A DNA stretch of 64,000 nucleotides from Argentina anserina (GCF_933775445.1 NC_065872.1:5332001-5396000); one strand, 5' to 3'. Shown: positions 1 through 9,950, counted from the stretch's first letter. The notes: generated by a model not told the origin, from the sequence alone. Numbers and translations: made by a program.

Positions 1-96
1 TTAATTACCATATATGAAAATTAACTTGATCGTCTGTACGTAGTAAGTCCATTAATATTGTTCTATTACTTCTATCAGTCTATGTAGTATGTATAC

Positions 97-945
97 CTGA
101 AAGAACTTCGAAGCTGAAGAGGTCATGAGATTTGTATAGGCTAGAATATCATAGTGCGGGTTCCTAAATGGTGTAGAGAGGTAAGTGTTTGCAATGTCGT
201 TACTTCCTATGACCACAAGGTGTATTCCTTTTGACACTATAATTTCTCTTCTTTCCACCCCGACTGCTGCATCTATTTTTCTTTTGTACTCTCTGAACAG
301 CTCTATTTGATCTGATAATGATAACACATTCTGGTAGAAAAAGAATCAGAACAATGCAAGTATATGAAAACCACATACTAGCTAGATTTAGTGAGTGTTG
401 AAGAGAGAGATGTACGTACGTACCACTATTTTGGGAGTGAGGGGATCATAACCAGAACCACCAGAGGCAAAACTTACACCAGTAAGTAGGTCTTCAGTCT
501 GCAGGTTCGGATCCAGATAAGCCGGTAAAAGCTTCTTGATTCCGAGTTCTTCAGCTGAAATTTAGAGCAACATAGCTTGCATTAATCTTTTGTTAATCAA
601 GAGCAAACGCATGGAATCATGGCAATGCAGTAAGATATTAGAAAACTAAAGGCTAGTGTAAGTTAGGTACGTACCAATCAAGTCCGAGGGGACTCTTCCG
701 TCGGAAAATCTTCCAGTTGGCACTCCTCCGTTGAAGTCCATCCCATAAGGATCAAAGTTGCATTTTGCTATAGTGTTGACGACGTTGTTGTTTCCGGGAT
801 CCACTATTGAATCTCCCCAAACAATCAGTGCTGGAATCGTTACATTTCTTGGTAGTGTTAAAGCAGCAGCGCTATGGCAGATGATGGATGTAACAACGAT
901 GACCGGAAAAAGAGCAGGAAGTTTTTGGGTGAGAAAATTCATCAT
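97..945 (-). CDS. GDSL esterase/lipase, 5' part (gene continues past the left edge)
   Basis: Secreted SGNH-type ester hydrolase of the large plant GDSL family. Three exons are visible on the minus strand: 945-675, 554-424 and 330-97, each with GT-AG borders and one continuous frame. The remaining exons lie beyond position 1. Residues 1 to about 28 form a hydrophobic signal peptide. Family blocks appear in order: [13 protein letters not shown] with the catalytic serine, ASGGSG, and [11 protein letters not shown], the G-N-D block. The catalytic Asp/His block near the C-terminus is outside the window. Two adjacent Met codons open the frame and either could start. A TTAAAAAG stretch near 992-1000 could be the TATA element. 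The family acts on lipid, cutin or small esters, but the substrate cannot be told from sequence. The family call is firm; orthology to a named gene is not. Confidence 0.93.
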
Positions 946-1593
946 ATCTTAGTGTACTTCCTCTGCTGGTTTACGTTGGCATGGCAAGGGTCTTTTTAAG
1001 CAGCAGCATAACTATAGGGTCAATCGTATTATGCCTTGGGTAGTTGACCTGAGTACTAAGTGGTTGCTGAAAATTCAATAGAGTAGGCAGAAATATTATG
1101 CCGGTTTATATGTGGTAGCTAGATTGAGTTGGATTTTAACGTCTACGGATTAGAGAAAGTTGGATCAATATACAAACACTTAATGATCAAGTGAATATAA
1201 CGGTTAAAAAAGAGTAATACGTCAACTATCGATTCAATAACCATTTTCTGGACGGTGATTTGCAAGGCGAGTCTATGGTAAGAACTTTAAACTAATTAAG
1301 GTTGAACACTTCCACATTCACGGTTGCATTGGACGAGCCCTTCTAAATCTAGTTGAAAGCTCACCCCTTACTTGATATGTCGAAGCTCACCCCTTCTAGG
1401 GGCTAAACTTATACTTTTACTGTTTTATGGTCATATGAAGTTACCATTATGCCCTAGAAGATCTGATGTTGAAAAGTTATTAAGATTTACTGATTTACCT
1501 TTATTTTTAAGGCTATCCTTTTTATGGTTTTATTGATTTACAAATTACCTTTGTGGTTTTACAAATTACCTTTACGGTTTGTGAAGATGACCC
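946..1593. other. Intergenic, upstream of the GDSL gene
   Basis: AT-rich sequence between the GDSL gene start and the Harbinger element. It should hold the minus-strand promoter of the GDSL gene. Short repeated phrases such as 'acaaattacctttgtggttt' and 'acaaattacctttacggttt' near 1540-1580 form a small imperfect direct repeat. No coding capacity was recognised. Confidence 0.6.
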
Positions 1594-1596
1594 TCA

Positions 1597-1609
1597 GAGC
1601 ATCCGCACC
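1597..1609 (+). repeat. Harbinger left terminal inverted repeat
   Basis: GAGCATCCGCACC, preceded by TCA at 1594-1596. It is an exact inverted match to 5462-5474. One further outer base pair is also complementary (A at 1596, T at 5475), but counting it into the repeat would leave no matching target duplication. Confidence 0.9.
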
Positions 1610-1803
1610 CATAAATTGCATTTGCTCAAGCAAATGGTAGGACCAGAAGCAAATTTTGTTTCAAGCAAATCGATTTCATATTTTGCTCAAGCAAATCGAT
1701 TTTTTCACACACTCATTTACAATTTGCTTGAGCAATTCAATTTTGTCTTGTTGTGAAATAATTAATTTTTTTACCAGATATATTTACAGCCAATAATAAT
1801 GTG

Positions 1804-2022
1804 CCACGTGTCATTATCGACTCGATATTATCCAAAATTTTCGATAAGATTTTCGACTAATAGATAATTGACAGGTGTCACTGCCACGTGTCATTGTCGC
1901 TAAAATAATTGGAGCAGATTTCCGATAAGATTTTCGACTAGTAGAGAATTGACACGTGTCACTGTCAGCAAAATAATTGGACCAAATTTCTGATAAGATT
2001 TTCGACCAATTTGCTATAAAAA
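1804..2022 (+). promoter_or_regulatory. Transposase promoter with tandem G-box repeats and TATA box
   Basis: Three imperfect tandem units precede the transposase. The word GATAAGATTTTCGAC recurs at 1843, 1924 and 1992, so the spacing is 81 and 68 bp. Units carry (C)CACGTGTC or CAGGTGTC words around 1804, 1873, 1882 and 1952; CACGTG is the plant G-box core for bZIP and bHLH factors. A TATA box, TATAAAAA, lies at 2015-2022, about 75 bp before the ATG at 2095. The repeats are seen directly; their role is inferred. Confidence 0.6.
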
Positions 2023-2094
2023 CGTCTAATATCACTCATTATAACTCATCATTCAATCTAAACACTTAGCAACATTTCCTTGTTCATCACTCTG

Positions 2095-3462
2095 ATGAAT
2101 CCTTTCAGCTTCCACAATTTTTTCAGGCGGAGACAACGTCAACAAGAAGAGGATGACGATATGGAGCAATCATTCGTGAATCAGGTGGTCATGGCGGAAG
2201 AACAACACGATGATGAATTAACACGACTAAGCGGTTCACGTCGCGGTAAAAAACCGAATAAGCCACGTCAAAGGCTATCTAGGGGACACAATCTCATGGA
2301 AGATTACTTCATCGAACGTCCAATTTTCGACGCTCAAGACTTTCGTCGGAGGTACAGGATGAGCAGAGACCGATTCAACATTATCATGACGGACCTCTGC
2401 AACCACGACATGTCTTGGCATCAAAGAGAAGACGTCACTGGTTTGCTAGGGCTAATTTCCCAACAAAAGATGACCGGGGCTCTACGAATGCTAGCGTACG
2501 GGTCAGCCGCAGATCAGTGTATTGAAATTACAAGGATGGGGGAATCGACTACCCTGAAATGTATGAAGGAGTTTTGCAGCCAAGTTGTTCATCTCTATGG
2601 TCCAAGATACCTCCGCAGTCTAACACCGACAGACCTCACGCGACTACTAGCTAAAGCAGAACGCCGAGGTTTTCCAGGTATGATTGGAAGCATCGACTGC
2701 ATGCATTGGGAGTGGAAGAACTGCCCAACCGCCTATCAAGGGGCATACTCGGGCCGAAAGGGTCGCCCAACGGTTATCCTAGAGGCAGTGGCCTCGTATG
2801 ATACGTGGATATGGCACAGTTTTTTTGGCTGTCCTGGAGCTAAAAATGACATTAATGTGCTTCACCTATCGAATGTGTTCTCAGAGATCCTTGCCGGAAG
2901 AGGCCCAACTGTCGTCTACGAAGTCCACGGACAGAGGTACACCACAGCTTATTATCTGGCTGACGGAATATATCCAAGGTACTCTACATTTGTCAAAACA
3001 ATTTCCAATCCCCAGACGCCGCAAGATAAGCTCTTCGCAAAGAAACAAGAGGCATACCGGAAAGATGTGGAGAGGGCATTTGGCATCTTGCAATCTCGAT
3101 GTGCAATTATACGTCATAGTTGTACATTGCACCACAAATCGGTAATGACTACCATCATGTTAGCTTGCATTATATTGCATAACATGATTGTTGAGGAAGA
3201 GTATGTGGATGATGAGGATGAGGATGATGATGAGGAAGAAGAAGAAGACTTGCAAAACCCATCGAGGGCTTTCCGGGTTTATGATGGGCCGGTGAATGCA
3301 CAAGGGAATCGAGTTCTTTTTGAGCCAATCAGTAGAGATGGAGCTAATATACAACGGTTTCACGACCGTGTTGCCGATCTCGAATCCGCTTACATCCATC
3401 GAGAGCTCCAGAAAGACTTGGTGAAACACATTTGGAGAGTGGAAACCGGTGAAATACTTTAA
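2095..3462 (+). CDS. Harbinger transposase (DDE_Tnp_4 / HARBI1-like nuclease)
   Basis: Transposase of the element it sits in, expected to cut and rejoin at the terminal inverted repeats together with the Myb-like partner. The single-exon frame from ATG 2095 gives 455 aa; an in-frame TTG at 2080 was not chosen as start. An acidic, basic-patch-rich N-terminus of about 80 residues leads into a helix-turn-helix-like region. The DDE core follows, with candidate catalytic acids in GSIDCMHWEW (first D), PGAKNDINVL (second D) and VERAFGILQ (E). YYLADGIYP is another family motif. Near the C-terminus is a run of Asp and Glu residues (DDEDEDDDEEEEED). No stop or frameshift breaks the frame, so the protein may be functional. 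Domesticated HARBI1/ALP1-like host proteins share this fold, but the intact terminal repeats show this is a transposon gene. Confidence 0.93.
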   Translation: MNPFSFHNFFRRRQRQQEEDDDMEQSFVNQVVMAEEQHDDELTRLSGSRRGKKPNKPRQRLSRGHNLMEDYFIERPIFDAQDFRRRYRMSRDRFNIIMTDLCNHDMSWHQREDVTGLLGLISQQKMTGALRMLAYGSAADQCIEITRMGESTTLKCMKEFCSQVVHLYGPRYLRSLTPTDLTRLLAKAERRGFPGMIGSIDCMHWEWKNCPTAYQGAYSGRKGRPTVILEAVASYDTWIWHSFFGCPGAKNDINVLHLSNVFSEILAGRGPTVVYEVHGQRYTTAYYLADGIYPRYSTFVKTISNPQTPQDKLFAKKQEAYRKDVERAFGILQSRCAIIRHSCTLHHKSVMTTIMLACIILHNMIVEEEYVDDEDEDDDEEEEEDLQNPSRAFRVYDGPVNAQGNRVLFEPISRDGANIQRFHDRVADLESAYIHRELQKDLVKHIWRVETGEIL

Positions 3463-3657
3463 ATATGTTTTATTGTGTGTTTTCATGATGTTTGTGTTTA
3501 ATTATTAAGCTTGTATTTAATTTCAGTATGTGTTTTAATTTAATGTGTATTTCAATTTCAACTTAATAAATAAATTGCATTTTATTTCTCGAAAAATTTA
3601 AATTACATAAAATGACGAGCCAAGCCCAGATTTATTCTTAGTACAATACTATAACTA

Positions 3658-4885
3658 CTATGGAAAAAGCACGCGATTTGGGTGATAACAATCCGAATAT
3701 GTTTCATCGGTAGGTTGTTCTTGACTAGCTTCTCCTTCATTAAGGATTGATAGTTTCCTCTTGGTAAAATACCTTTTCGAGATTGGGGTCATAGCCTCCA
3801 AATCCATTGTCATGATCCTTGTGTCATTCTCTTGTTTCTTCAATCGTAACTCTTCTTCCGCCCTTGCTTCTTTTCGCTTTTGAATGTCTATGTACTCCGC
3901 ATAATAATTAAGCTCACTTTCATTATGGGCTAGCCTCGTGGTATGCCATGATGCTTGGTCACTTACAATGGTATGCAAAACCTCCACCCGTTGCTCAATA
4001 AGAGTCTTACCCTGTTTCTTTTGGCGCCTAGTTTCCTTTGCCGCCTTGGTTCCCATTGGTCTAGGTGGACTCGATGGAGCTGCCGTGTTGCTTTGAGGTG
4101 TCTCATTCAATTGGTCGTCATCCAAATTGATGGTTGGAGATGATTCAATTGCGGAATGAGTACCGTGGTAACTACTTGCATATGAAGATGGAGTAGTAGG
4201 TAGCACCGCAACGAAAGATGGATGATCTTTAACCACTTCCCAACATTCAAAGTGTGTAAACTTTTTCTTCTTGGCATTATAGTAACATGATTGAGCTTGT
4301 CGTTCTTGATGTAAAAAACTTATATTAGGTATTTATTTAATTACATAATTTAAATAAATTAGATAAAACAAATAATGTAACAAATTAGATATATTAAAAT
4401 AAATAATGTAAACAATGCTACATATTTAAACAAATTAAATAAAACAAATAATGTAAACAAAATTAGATATATTAAAATAATTAAATATGTAAACAATGCT
4501 ACATATTTAAACAAATTAGATATAAATTACATAATTTAATTCATATAATCAAATAAAATTTATAATATATGATAAAACAATGTACTTACTTCGTCCATTA
4601 GCGAAGTGTCGCTAGCTATACGTTGTCGTGATGCCGCCAAACATTCGCCCCATTTTTGCAAGAGTAGCTTGAACTTGTTGTAGTGAGAAGCGAGCGCGAT
4701 TCGGGTCCTTGGCTCCTTCAGAGGTTTCTCACCCGGTGCTAGCACCCAATTTTGCATATATCGCCATGCATTGTCTCCCACAATTTGTCCCTCTTTTGTT
4801 TGTTACCGTCATATTCATTAATGCTATGACGGACAAAAGAAATGCACATTTGTAAATCTTCGGAAGGAAGCCAATGGGTGCCCAT
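3658..4885 (-). pseudogene. Harbinger accessory protein (Myb/SANT-like, NAM-associated type), frameshifted
   Basis: Second gene of the Harbinger element, convergent with the transposase. In this superfamily the partner binds DNA and helps the transposase enter the nucleus. The likely start is ATG 4885 (MGTHWLPSEDL). The trihelix-like domain runs to about 4600 (EPRTRIALASHY, KWGECLAASR). The frame changes at a T-run (A-run on the coding strand) at 4750-4753: upstream it ends in a stop just after, while the conserved sequence continues in the next frame. A GTAAGT donor follows at 4589. The second exon, from about 4320 to 3658, holds KKKKFTHFECWEVVKDHP and a charged coiled-coil C-terminus ending in the MTPISKRYF region. 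The exact acceptor is unclear. The call as a Harbinger ORF1 relative is solid; loss of function by a single-base frameshift is likely. Confidence 0.75.
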
Positions 4886-5461
4886 TGTTTTGGAAAAAAA
4901 TGCTAACCGAAAAGAGAGAGGAGATGGAGGAAGATGTGAAATTTGTTGTGCACAAATTGGTGTGAGTTCATAACAAATTGAAGTAGTATTTATAGGCAAT
5001 TTTTTGGGAGAATTTTGAAATTTTAGGGATTTTTTTACAATTTTTTGGGTTTATTTCCGTTATGATCAAATAGTAGCCGTTGAAAATTAATTCTGGTCGT
5101 TGGATCGAAATTTCTGATTCAAAATGGAAGACCCAGATCAATTGGACCGTTGGCCAATCAGTGTGACATGAGGCAGCCATTCATTGGCTCGCTGTTTTTT
5201 TTTTGCGCGTGCGTTGCACGCGCCTAACATAAAAAAAATTTGCCCGTGCCTGACGTCACCCACGGGCGGTGGGCTCCGCCAGGCGATCGAGCAAACGCCA
5301 GAGCAAAATTTGCTCGAGCGATCGGACGAGCACCGCGGCTGGGTTGACTGGGCGAGCAGCTCGCCTCCTCCTGCTCGCCGGTGCGAGCCTCCCCTTCTCC
5401 TGCTCGAGCTCCTCCGGCTGGTCCCTCCTCCTGTTCGAGCACGCCGGCATATTTGCTCGCC

Positions 5462-5474
5462 GGTGCGGATGCTC
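5462..5474 (-). repeat. Harbinger right terminal inverted repeat
   Basis: GGTGCGGATGCTC, followed by TCA at 5475-5477. This is the perfect complement of the left terminus. The GAGCATC start is shared with the MITE terminus at 54174. Confidence 0.9.
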
Positions 5475-5477
5475 TCA

Positions 5478-5878
5478 CAGTTAAACTATTAAATTTCTCA
5501 ACAGACAAGCCATGCACCGTTAATTTAACGGTTCTTACCTATTCTAAAATATCTCGTTAGAATTGCACTCGTTGATTGTATAACGGTTTTACTCCCTGTA
5601 ATTAACCACACATTTACCAGGTTAGGAAGGGTCAAATTTCATCATTATAATCCGGTATTTATGGGTCAGCTCGTGTGGTTGGAGTCCCCAAGCACCTACA
5701 GTACTTGGTCCCAAAAACAAAGAATAAGATCTATGTGTGCTTTCAGGGAGAATCGAACGAATGACATTTATTCACCTAATTCTTTTTGTTTGCTAAAATT
5801 TTAAAATCCTCATTCCTCAATTAAGGGCAAACGGACCTTTCGGGCTAAGGCGGAACCGAGGTAAGTGGGCCATGGTGG
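5478..5878. other. Short gap between Harbinger and the gypsy element
   Basis: About 400 bp of unassigned sequence between the Harbinger target duplication and the retroelement target duplication. No coding capacity or repeat was recognised. It is probably the older host DNA into which both elements jumped. Confidence 0.5.
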
Positions 5879-5883
5879 GCTGG

Positions 5884-6346
5884 TGTTAACACTACCCCCT
5901 GAATGGGGTGATTTCCGGCTTAATCTCTCCATGCTTCGATCACTGGACCGGTAATTGGAGACCTGAAAGACCCAGCAGACAGATATGCCGGTCCGACAAC
6001 CCTTCTGCTTGTTTGGGTATCGCCATTAACGCCACCCACAGTGGCTCACCTTCAGAGATAGATATAATGTACTGACACACATTCCCACATCGAGGGAATG
6101 GCCAGACACATTCCCCAACGCACTTATAAATAGGCTGCCCAAACTACCTAAAAGAGGTAACGTATTCCTAAGTCCTTAACTCTCAAACTTATTCCTCACC
6201 AGATATTAACTTAATCTTCGGAGGGTCGAAAACCGGCGCACCGCTGACCCTTTGACTTTGACTTGTTTGTGCATATCCCACTGAGCTGATACAACGGAAT
6301 ACAAGAATACGAGAAACTTGATCCCCTGGATTCAGATGTTGTAACA
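5884..6346 (+). repeat. 5' LTR of the Tat-like element
   Basis: A 463-bp LTR from TGTTAAC to GTAACA, preceded by target duplication GCTGG. Its last 100 bp align by eye with 15590-15693: shared words include CTTTGACTTTGACTTG, CACTGAGCTGA, AATACAAG and GATCCCC. A TATA box sits at 6125-6132. Confidence 0.85.
6125..6132 (+). promoter_or_regulatory. TATA box of the 5' LTR
   Basis: TATAAATA inside the 5' LTR, about 220 bp before its 3' border, which is a usual place for the U3/R promoter of a plant gypsy LTR. Confidence 0.65.
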
Positions 6347-6365
6347 TTTGGCGCTAGAAGGAGGG
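6347..6365 (+). other. Primer binding site of the Tat-like element
   Basis: The sequence TTTGGCGCTAGAAGGAGG directly after the LTR end is where the tRNA primer should pair. It begins with the TGGCGC word common in plant gypsy primer sites. The matching tRNA cannot be fixed by eye. Confidence 0.6.
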
Positions 6366-6396
6366 CCCTCGTCAGCAACATTTTCAGCTTCACACA

Positions 6397-7679
6397 ATGG
6401 TGACCTTGAACGAACAGGAGAACCCGTCGTCAACTTGTCAGTCCCCTCCCCGGGATGCGGACATAGTGCTTTCACTAAGATTGTTCATTGACCCTCAACG
6501 CGTTCCCCGACTCCCAGACTAATTGGCATTCCAAGACTACAAGAGACTCCAAGCTGAGATGGAGTTGGAACGCTAGGCCACGAGCGCGGCCCTGACACTC
6601 TCAGCAGTGATGGAGAAAGAACAACAGCTCCTCCGGACCGCCCTTGAGGGCCACATAAGTGCACACAAAGCCTTGGAAATGGCACGATAGCGATTCTGCA
6701 CCCCGGATACATGGGCGTTGATCGCGATAGAGACGCCGACAGCCCCACAACATTCGCGACCACAGTCTAAGATGGTGCTAGTCATCGAGCCTCTAATTAA
6801 CGCGTTGTTGAAAGGGCCCATCGGAGCCGCAATATGTACACCTAGAAGCTGGAAAATCAAGACATGGACCAGGATGGCCTGGGGGTCAAAGTGGGCCCCC
6901 ACACAGGATCTCCAGACTCAGATGCTGCTACGCATGAGTGATCCATTGGAGCGACTATCCTCCAGGGTCGACGTGACTAAGGCAAAGGGCAGGCCGCGTT
7001 CGTTGCACGGGGGATGTGGCGGCCAAGTCAGCCCATTCACCTAGCTGGTGCAAGCGAAGCGACGCTCCTCGGGGGATAAACTGCTCAAGTTTATGAAGTA
7101 GAATGGGCGTTCCGACCCGTACACCAATTTGGAAACTTCTAATCCGCCTTAACCAGCATGCGGTACACAGACGCACAGTCGTGCCACACCTTCCCGAAGA
7201 CGTTTACCGATGAGGCCTTGGGTTGGTTCCTCATCCTACCCTCGAACTCGGTGGATAGCTTCGAGGAGCTTACGAGCAAATTCCTCAACTGTTTCCTCTT
7301 GCAGGCCAATGCCCACCACGACACCAGCTCCATGTTTCGGATAAAGCAGAGGAACGATGAGAAACTCCAGGATTTTATATCCCAGTGGTAGATCGCTACG
7401 GCACGATGCCACGACCTGGATTATGTTCTTGCTGTGGTGGCGTTCCGGCAAGCGCTCAGGCCGAGAGATTTCCTCCTTAAGATTAATGAGAATCCTCCCA
7501 AGACTTACGAAGAGTTAGTAGAAACGACAACATGGTGGGCGGAAGCCAAATACCACACTTGTGGTAATGGGCAGACACATCTACGCAGACCAACGCCTGA
7601 GATGGCGAACGACGGTCCGCGTGGGACATGCTATATCAACCCCAGGGCACCAACATGTAGGACACACGAGATGAGGTAG
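6397..7679 (+). pseudogene. gag remnant of the Tat-like element
   Basis: Capsid-type polyprotein start, broken in many places. An ATG at 6397 opens MVTLNEQEN, but in-frame stops occur within about 130 bp. The clearest part is 7158-7540. It shows the retrotransposon gag domain: the family pattern LGWFLILPSNSVDSFEEL and then NDEKLQDFISQW, a stop, and continuation through AFRQALRP and NPPKTYEELV. No CCHC zinc knuckle was recognised. It produces no full protein. Confidence 0.75.
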
Positions 7680-7806
7680 AAGTGACAGGCGCCGAGACCA
7701 CCAGGGGAGACGAGGTCGAACCGACCCATATCCCGCTCGGGGTCGTGACACGCCAGGATATAGTCAACAAGGGGCTCCCTGAAACTAGGTCTTCACAAAC
7801 CTCACC

Positions 7807-8650
7807 ATGTCTTACGCCGAAATATATGAGCGCCATAAGAACCTTCTGTCAAGGCCCCCCAAATGCCGATATGACAAGAGGCCGATGAGGCACACGGGAA
7901 AATATTGTGCCTACTACGATGACTCGGGGTACGACACGGACGTCTTTTATACATTGAAGTCCGCCATCGAGGAACTGGTCAGGACCGGTAGGCTGAATCA
8001 GTACAAATCCCAAGCGGCAGACGCCAACACCATACAAATCCATGACGAAATAGCAACCTTGTGTGGCGGGGTAGACCAGCTGGTAGACACCGCTAATTTC
8101 GGGATCCTGAGTTTCTTAGATGCCTACTCGGGCTACAACCAAATCAAGATGCATCCAGATCACCAAGAGGACACCGCCTTCGTGACTAATATGAGATTGT
8201 ATTGCTATCAGGTCATGCCGTTCAGCTTAAAAAACGCCGGGGCAACCTACTAGAAGGCAGTCACTAGAATGTTCGAAAAAAAATAGGCGAGACTATGGAA
8301 GTATATGTGGATGCCATGGTCATCAAGAGCAAAACGCTGGAGGGACATATCGCCAACCCCGACAAAGTATTCTCCATTCTCCTCAACTACGGCATGCAGT
8401 TAAACCCGGCTAAGTGTGTAATGGGCGTAGCGGGAGGAAGTTCTTAGGCTTTGTGGTGATCGAAAGAGGCATAGAAGCTAACTCCGAAAAGGTCCAAGAA
8501 ATAAACATAAACTCGCCATCAACCAGGAATGAAGTCCAATGCCTCGCCGGCCGAGTGGTAGCCCTCGCTTGCTTCATCTCCCGCCTGACGGATAACTGCG
8601 CACAATTTTTCTAATTACTCCGGACTCAGCACAAAAAAGATATCACCTGG
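7807..8650 (+). pseudogene. Reverse transcriptase remnant, interrupted by a nested MITE
   Basis: The reverse transcriptase part of pol. The clear segment is about 8085-8252: LSFLDAYSGYNQIKMHP and VMPFSLKNAGATY are standard gypsy RT motifs. A stop follows, then a frame change into the catalytic box near 8300. There the expected YVDDM reads YVDAM, so one catalytic aspartate is lost. Further RT sequence (NYGMQLNPAKC) runs to about 8430, and thumb-region sequence continues to 8644. The MITE at 8655-9203 then breaks the frame. No protease motif was recognised between gag and RT. Confidence 0.8.
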
Positions 8651-8654
8651 GGCC

Positions 8655-9203
8655 AATTGTCTAAATATCGCTTATCGGTATCGTATCGGTCGAAGGGTAA
8701 AACGATATATCGGAGATATATCGGGGATATATCGATATATATCGCTTTTATCGAATTTGCTTATTTTCAATAAAATTTATAAAATTATACTTCAATATAT
8801 ACCAAATAAACTAAAAAATGGTATTAAGTAAACTAAAGAAAATAAATACTTAATTTTGTGACAATTAAAGTACACGAACGACATCTAATAATAAAAATAG
8901 GTATTTAAGAATGATTATTTAGACTTGAAATTCATCATATATATTTAAAATACATATAAATTAAAAATAGATATGAAAAAATGAAAAAATATATATAAGT
9001 TTTTCAAAAAAAGAGAGGAAATAAATATTATAAAATAAAAAAAATGAAAAAAAAAAATCAAAGTTTGACCGATATTTGACCGTTGACCATCATTTCTGCG
9101 TTGTCCGATAAAATTTGACCGATATGCCCTTATCGTATCGGATTCGAAATATCGGCAATACATTGGCGCTATATCGGCCGATATATCTGATATTTCAAAC
9201 ACT
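8655..9203. mobile_element. MULE-type MITE nested in pol
   Basis: A 549-bp AT-rich insertion without coding capacity, flanked by a 10-bp duplication ACCTGGGGCC at 8645-8654 and 9204-9213. Its ends are imperfect inverted repeats: left TGTCTAAATATCG, right (complement) TGTTTGAAATATCA. The sub-terminal parts are packed with ATATCGG/CCGATAT words, which can pair across the element. A 9-10-bp duplication points to a Mutator-like non-autonomous element. Removing the insert joins the pol sequence. Confidence 0.8.
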
Positions 9204-9213
9204 ACCTGGGGCC

Positions 9214-9950
9214 CAGAACATGAGACGGCTTTTCTCCGACTCAAGGAATACCTAGGGTCAGTCCTGGCATTGTCAACCCTGGTGCCTGGGAAAATTTTAT
9301 TCCTATACTTAGCGGTTTCTCAAACAGCAGTGAGCTCCGTCCTAGTTCGGCATGAATAAACCAGGGAACTCCCGGTGTATTACAGCGGCAAATGTTTGAA
9401 TGACCCCGAGACCAAGTATTCGGAGATCGAGAAACTCACCTTAGCACTAATCACCACTGCCCGACACCTTTGAAAATACTTCCAGGCCCATACTATCTAT
9501 GTGCTGACCAACCAACCATTACCCCAGGTACTTCAAAAGCCAGAGGCGTCGGGGCGATTGGTGAAGTGGGCGGCTGAGTTTGGAGAATTTGATATTCAAT
9601 TCAAGACTCGGACAACGCTAAAAGGACATGCCGTGACTGATTTCATTGCAGAGTTTATCCCCGCAGAAGACGCCACACATCCCGACGCAATGGCAGCCGC
9701 ACCAGCACCGGTGTGGGAACTCTTTGTATATGGCTCGGCCAACAAAAACTACAGCGGCGCGGTGTGATCATCATTGACCCCGAGGGGAATGAATATCCCT
9801 ATGCTATTCGGTTCCGGTTTGACGCCTCCAACAATATATCCGAGTATGAGGCGTTGATCGCCGGAATCCAGTTCTGTCAAGAATTGGGGGCCACCAACGT
9901 CCGGATTTACAGTGACTCCCAATTGGTGGTTAACCAGGTTGAGGGAAACA
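9214..9950 (+). pseudogene. RNase H and archaeal-type second RNase H remnants
   Basis: Continuation of pol after the nested MITE. The first part, 9214-9500, holds the RT connection and RNase H (ETAFLRLKEYLG). Next comes LTNQPLPQVLQKPEASGR and the linker KGHAVTDFIAEF. A second RNase H domain follows from about 9710: LFVYGSANKNYSG, then SEYEALIAGI and IYSDSQLVVNQVEG. The second domain is the archaeal-type RNase H typical of Tat elements. Its first catalytic Asp in the usual LFVDGS context reads Tyr here. A frame change at about 9760 and a stop at about 9953 show decay. Confidence 0.8.

Larger units (their letters stand above)
1597..5474 (+). mobile_element. PIF/Harbinger DNA transposon, structurally complete, two genes
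   Basis: A 3878-bp element bounded by perfect 13-bp terminal inverted repeats, GAGCATCCGCACC at 1597-1609 and its complement at 5462-5474. It is flanked by a 3-bp target duplication TCA (1594-1596 and 5475-5477). A 3-bp duplication, a DDE transposase of the HARBI1 type and a Myb/SANT-like second gene are the standard Harbinger signature. The two genes converge: transposase on plus (2095-3462), Myb-like gene on minus (about 4885-3658). The left subterminal 150 bp hold repeated TTTGCTCAAGCAAAT palindromes. The right subterminal 250 bp are GC-rich with many GCTCG/CGAGC words. Intact termini, intact target duplication and a full transposase frame suggest recent movement. The usual Harbinger target is TWA, so TCA is slightly atypical. 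Confidence 0.92.

Noticed and set aside
2080..2094. Upstream TTG as transposase start
   Set aside because: Plant mRNAs start at AUG; ATG 2095 opens the same frame and matches the usual Harbinger transposase N-terminus.
1596..5475. 14-bp terminal repeat by adding one outer base pair
   Set aside because: It is complementary, but then no target duplication remains (CTC versus CAC). The 13-bp repeat with TCA on both sides explains the borders better.
5184..5517. Open frames on both strands in the GC-rich right end of the Harbinger element
   Set aside because: They come from GC-rich repetitive subterminal sequence; no family motif, and they overlap each other in several frames.
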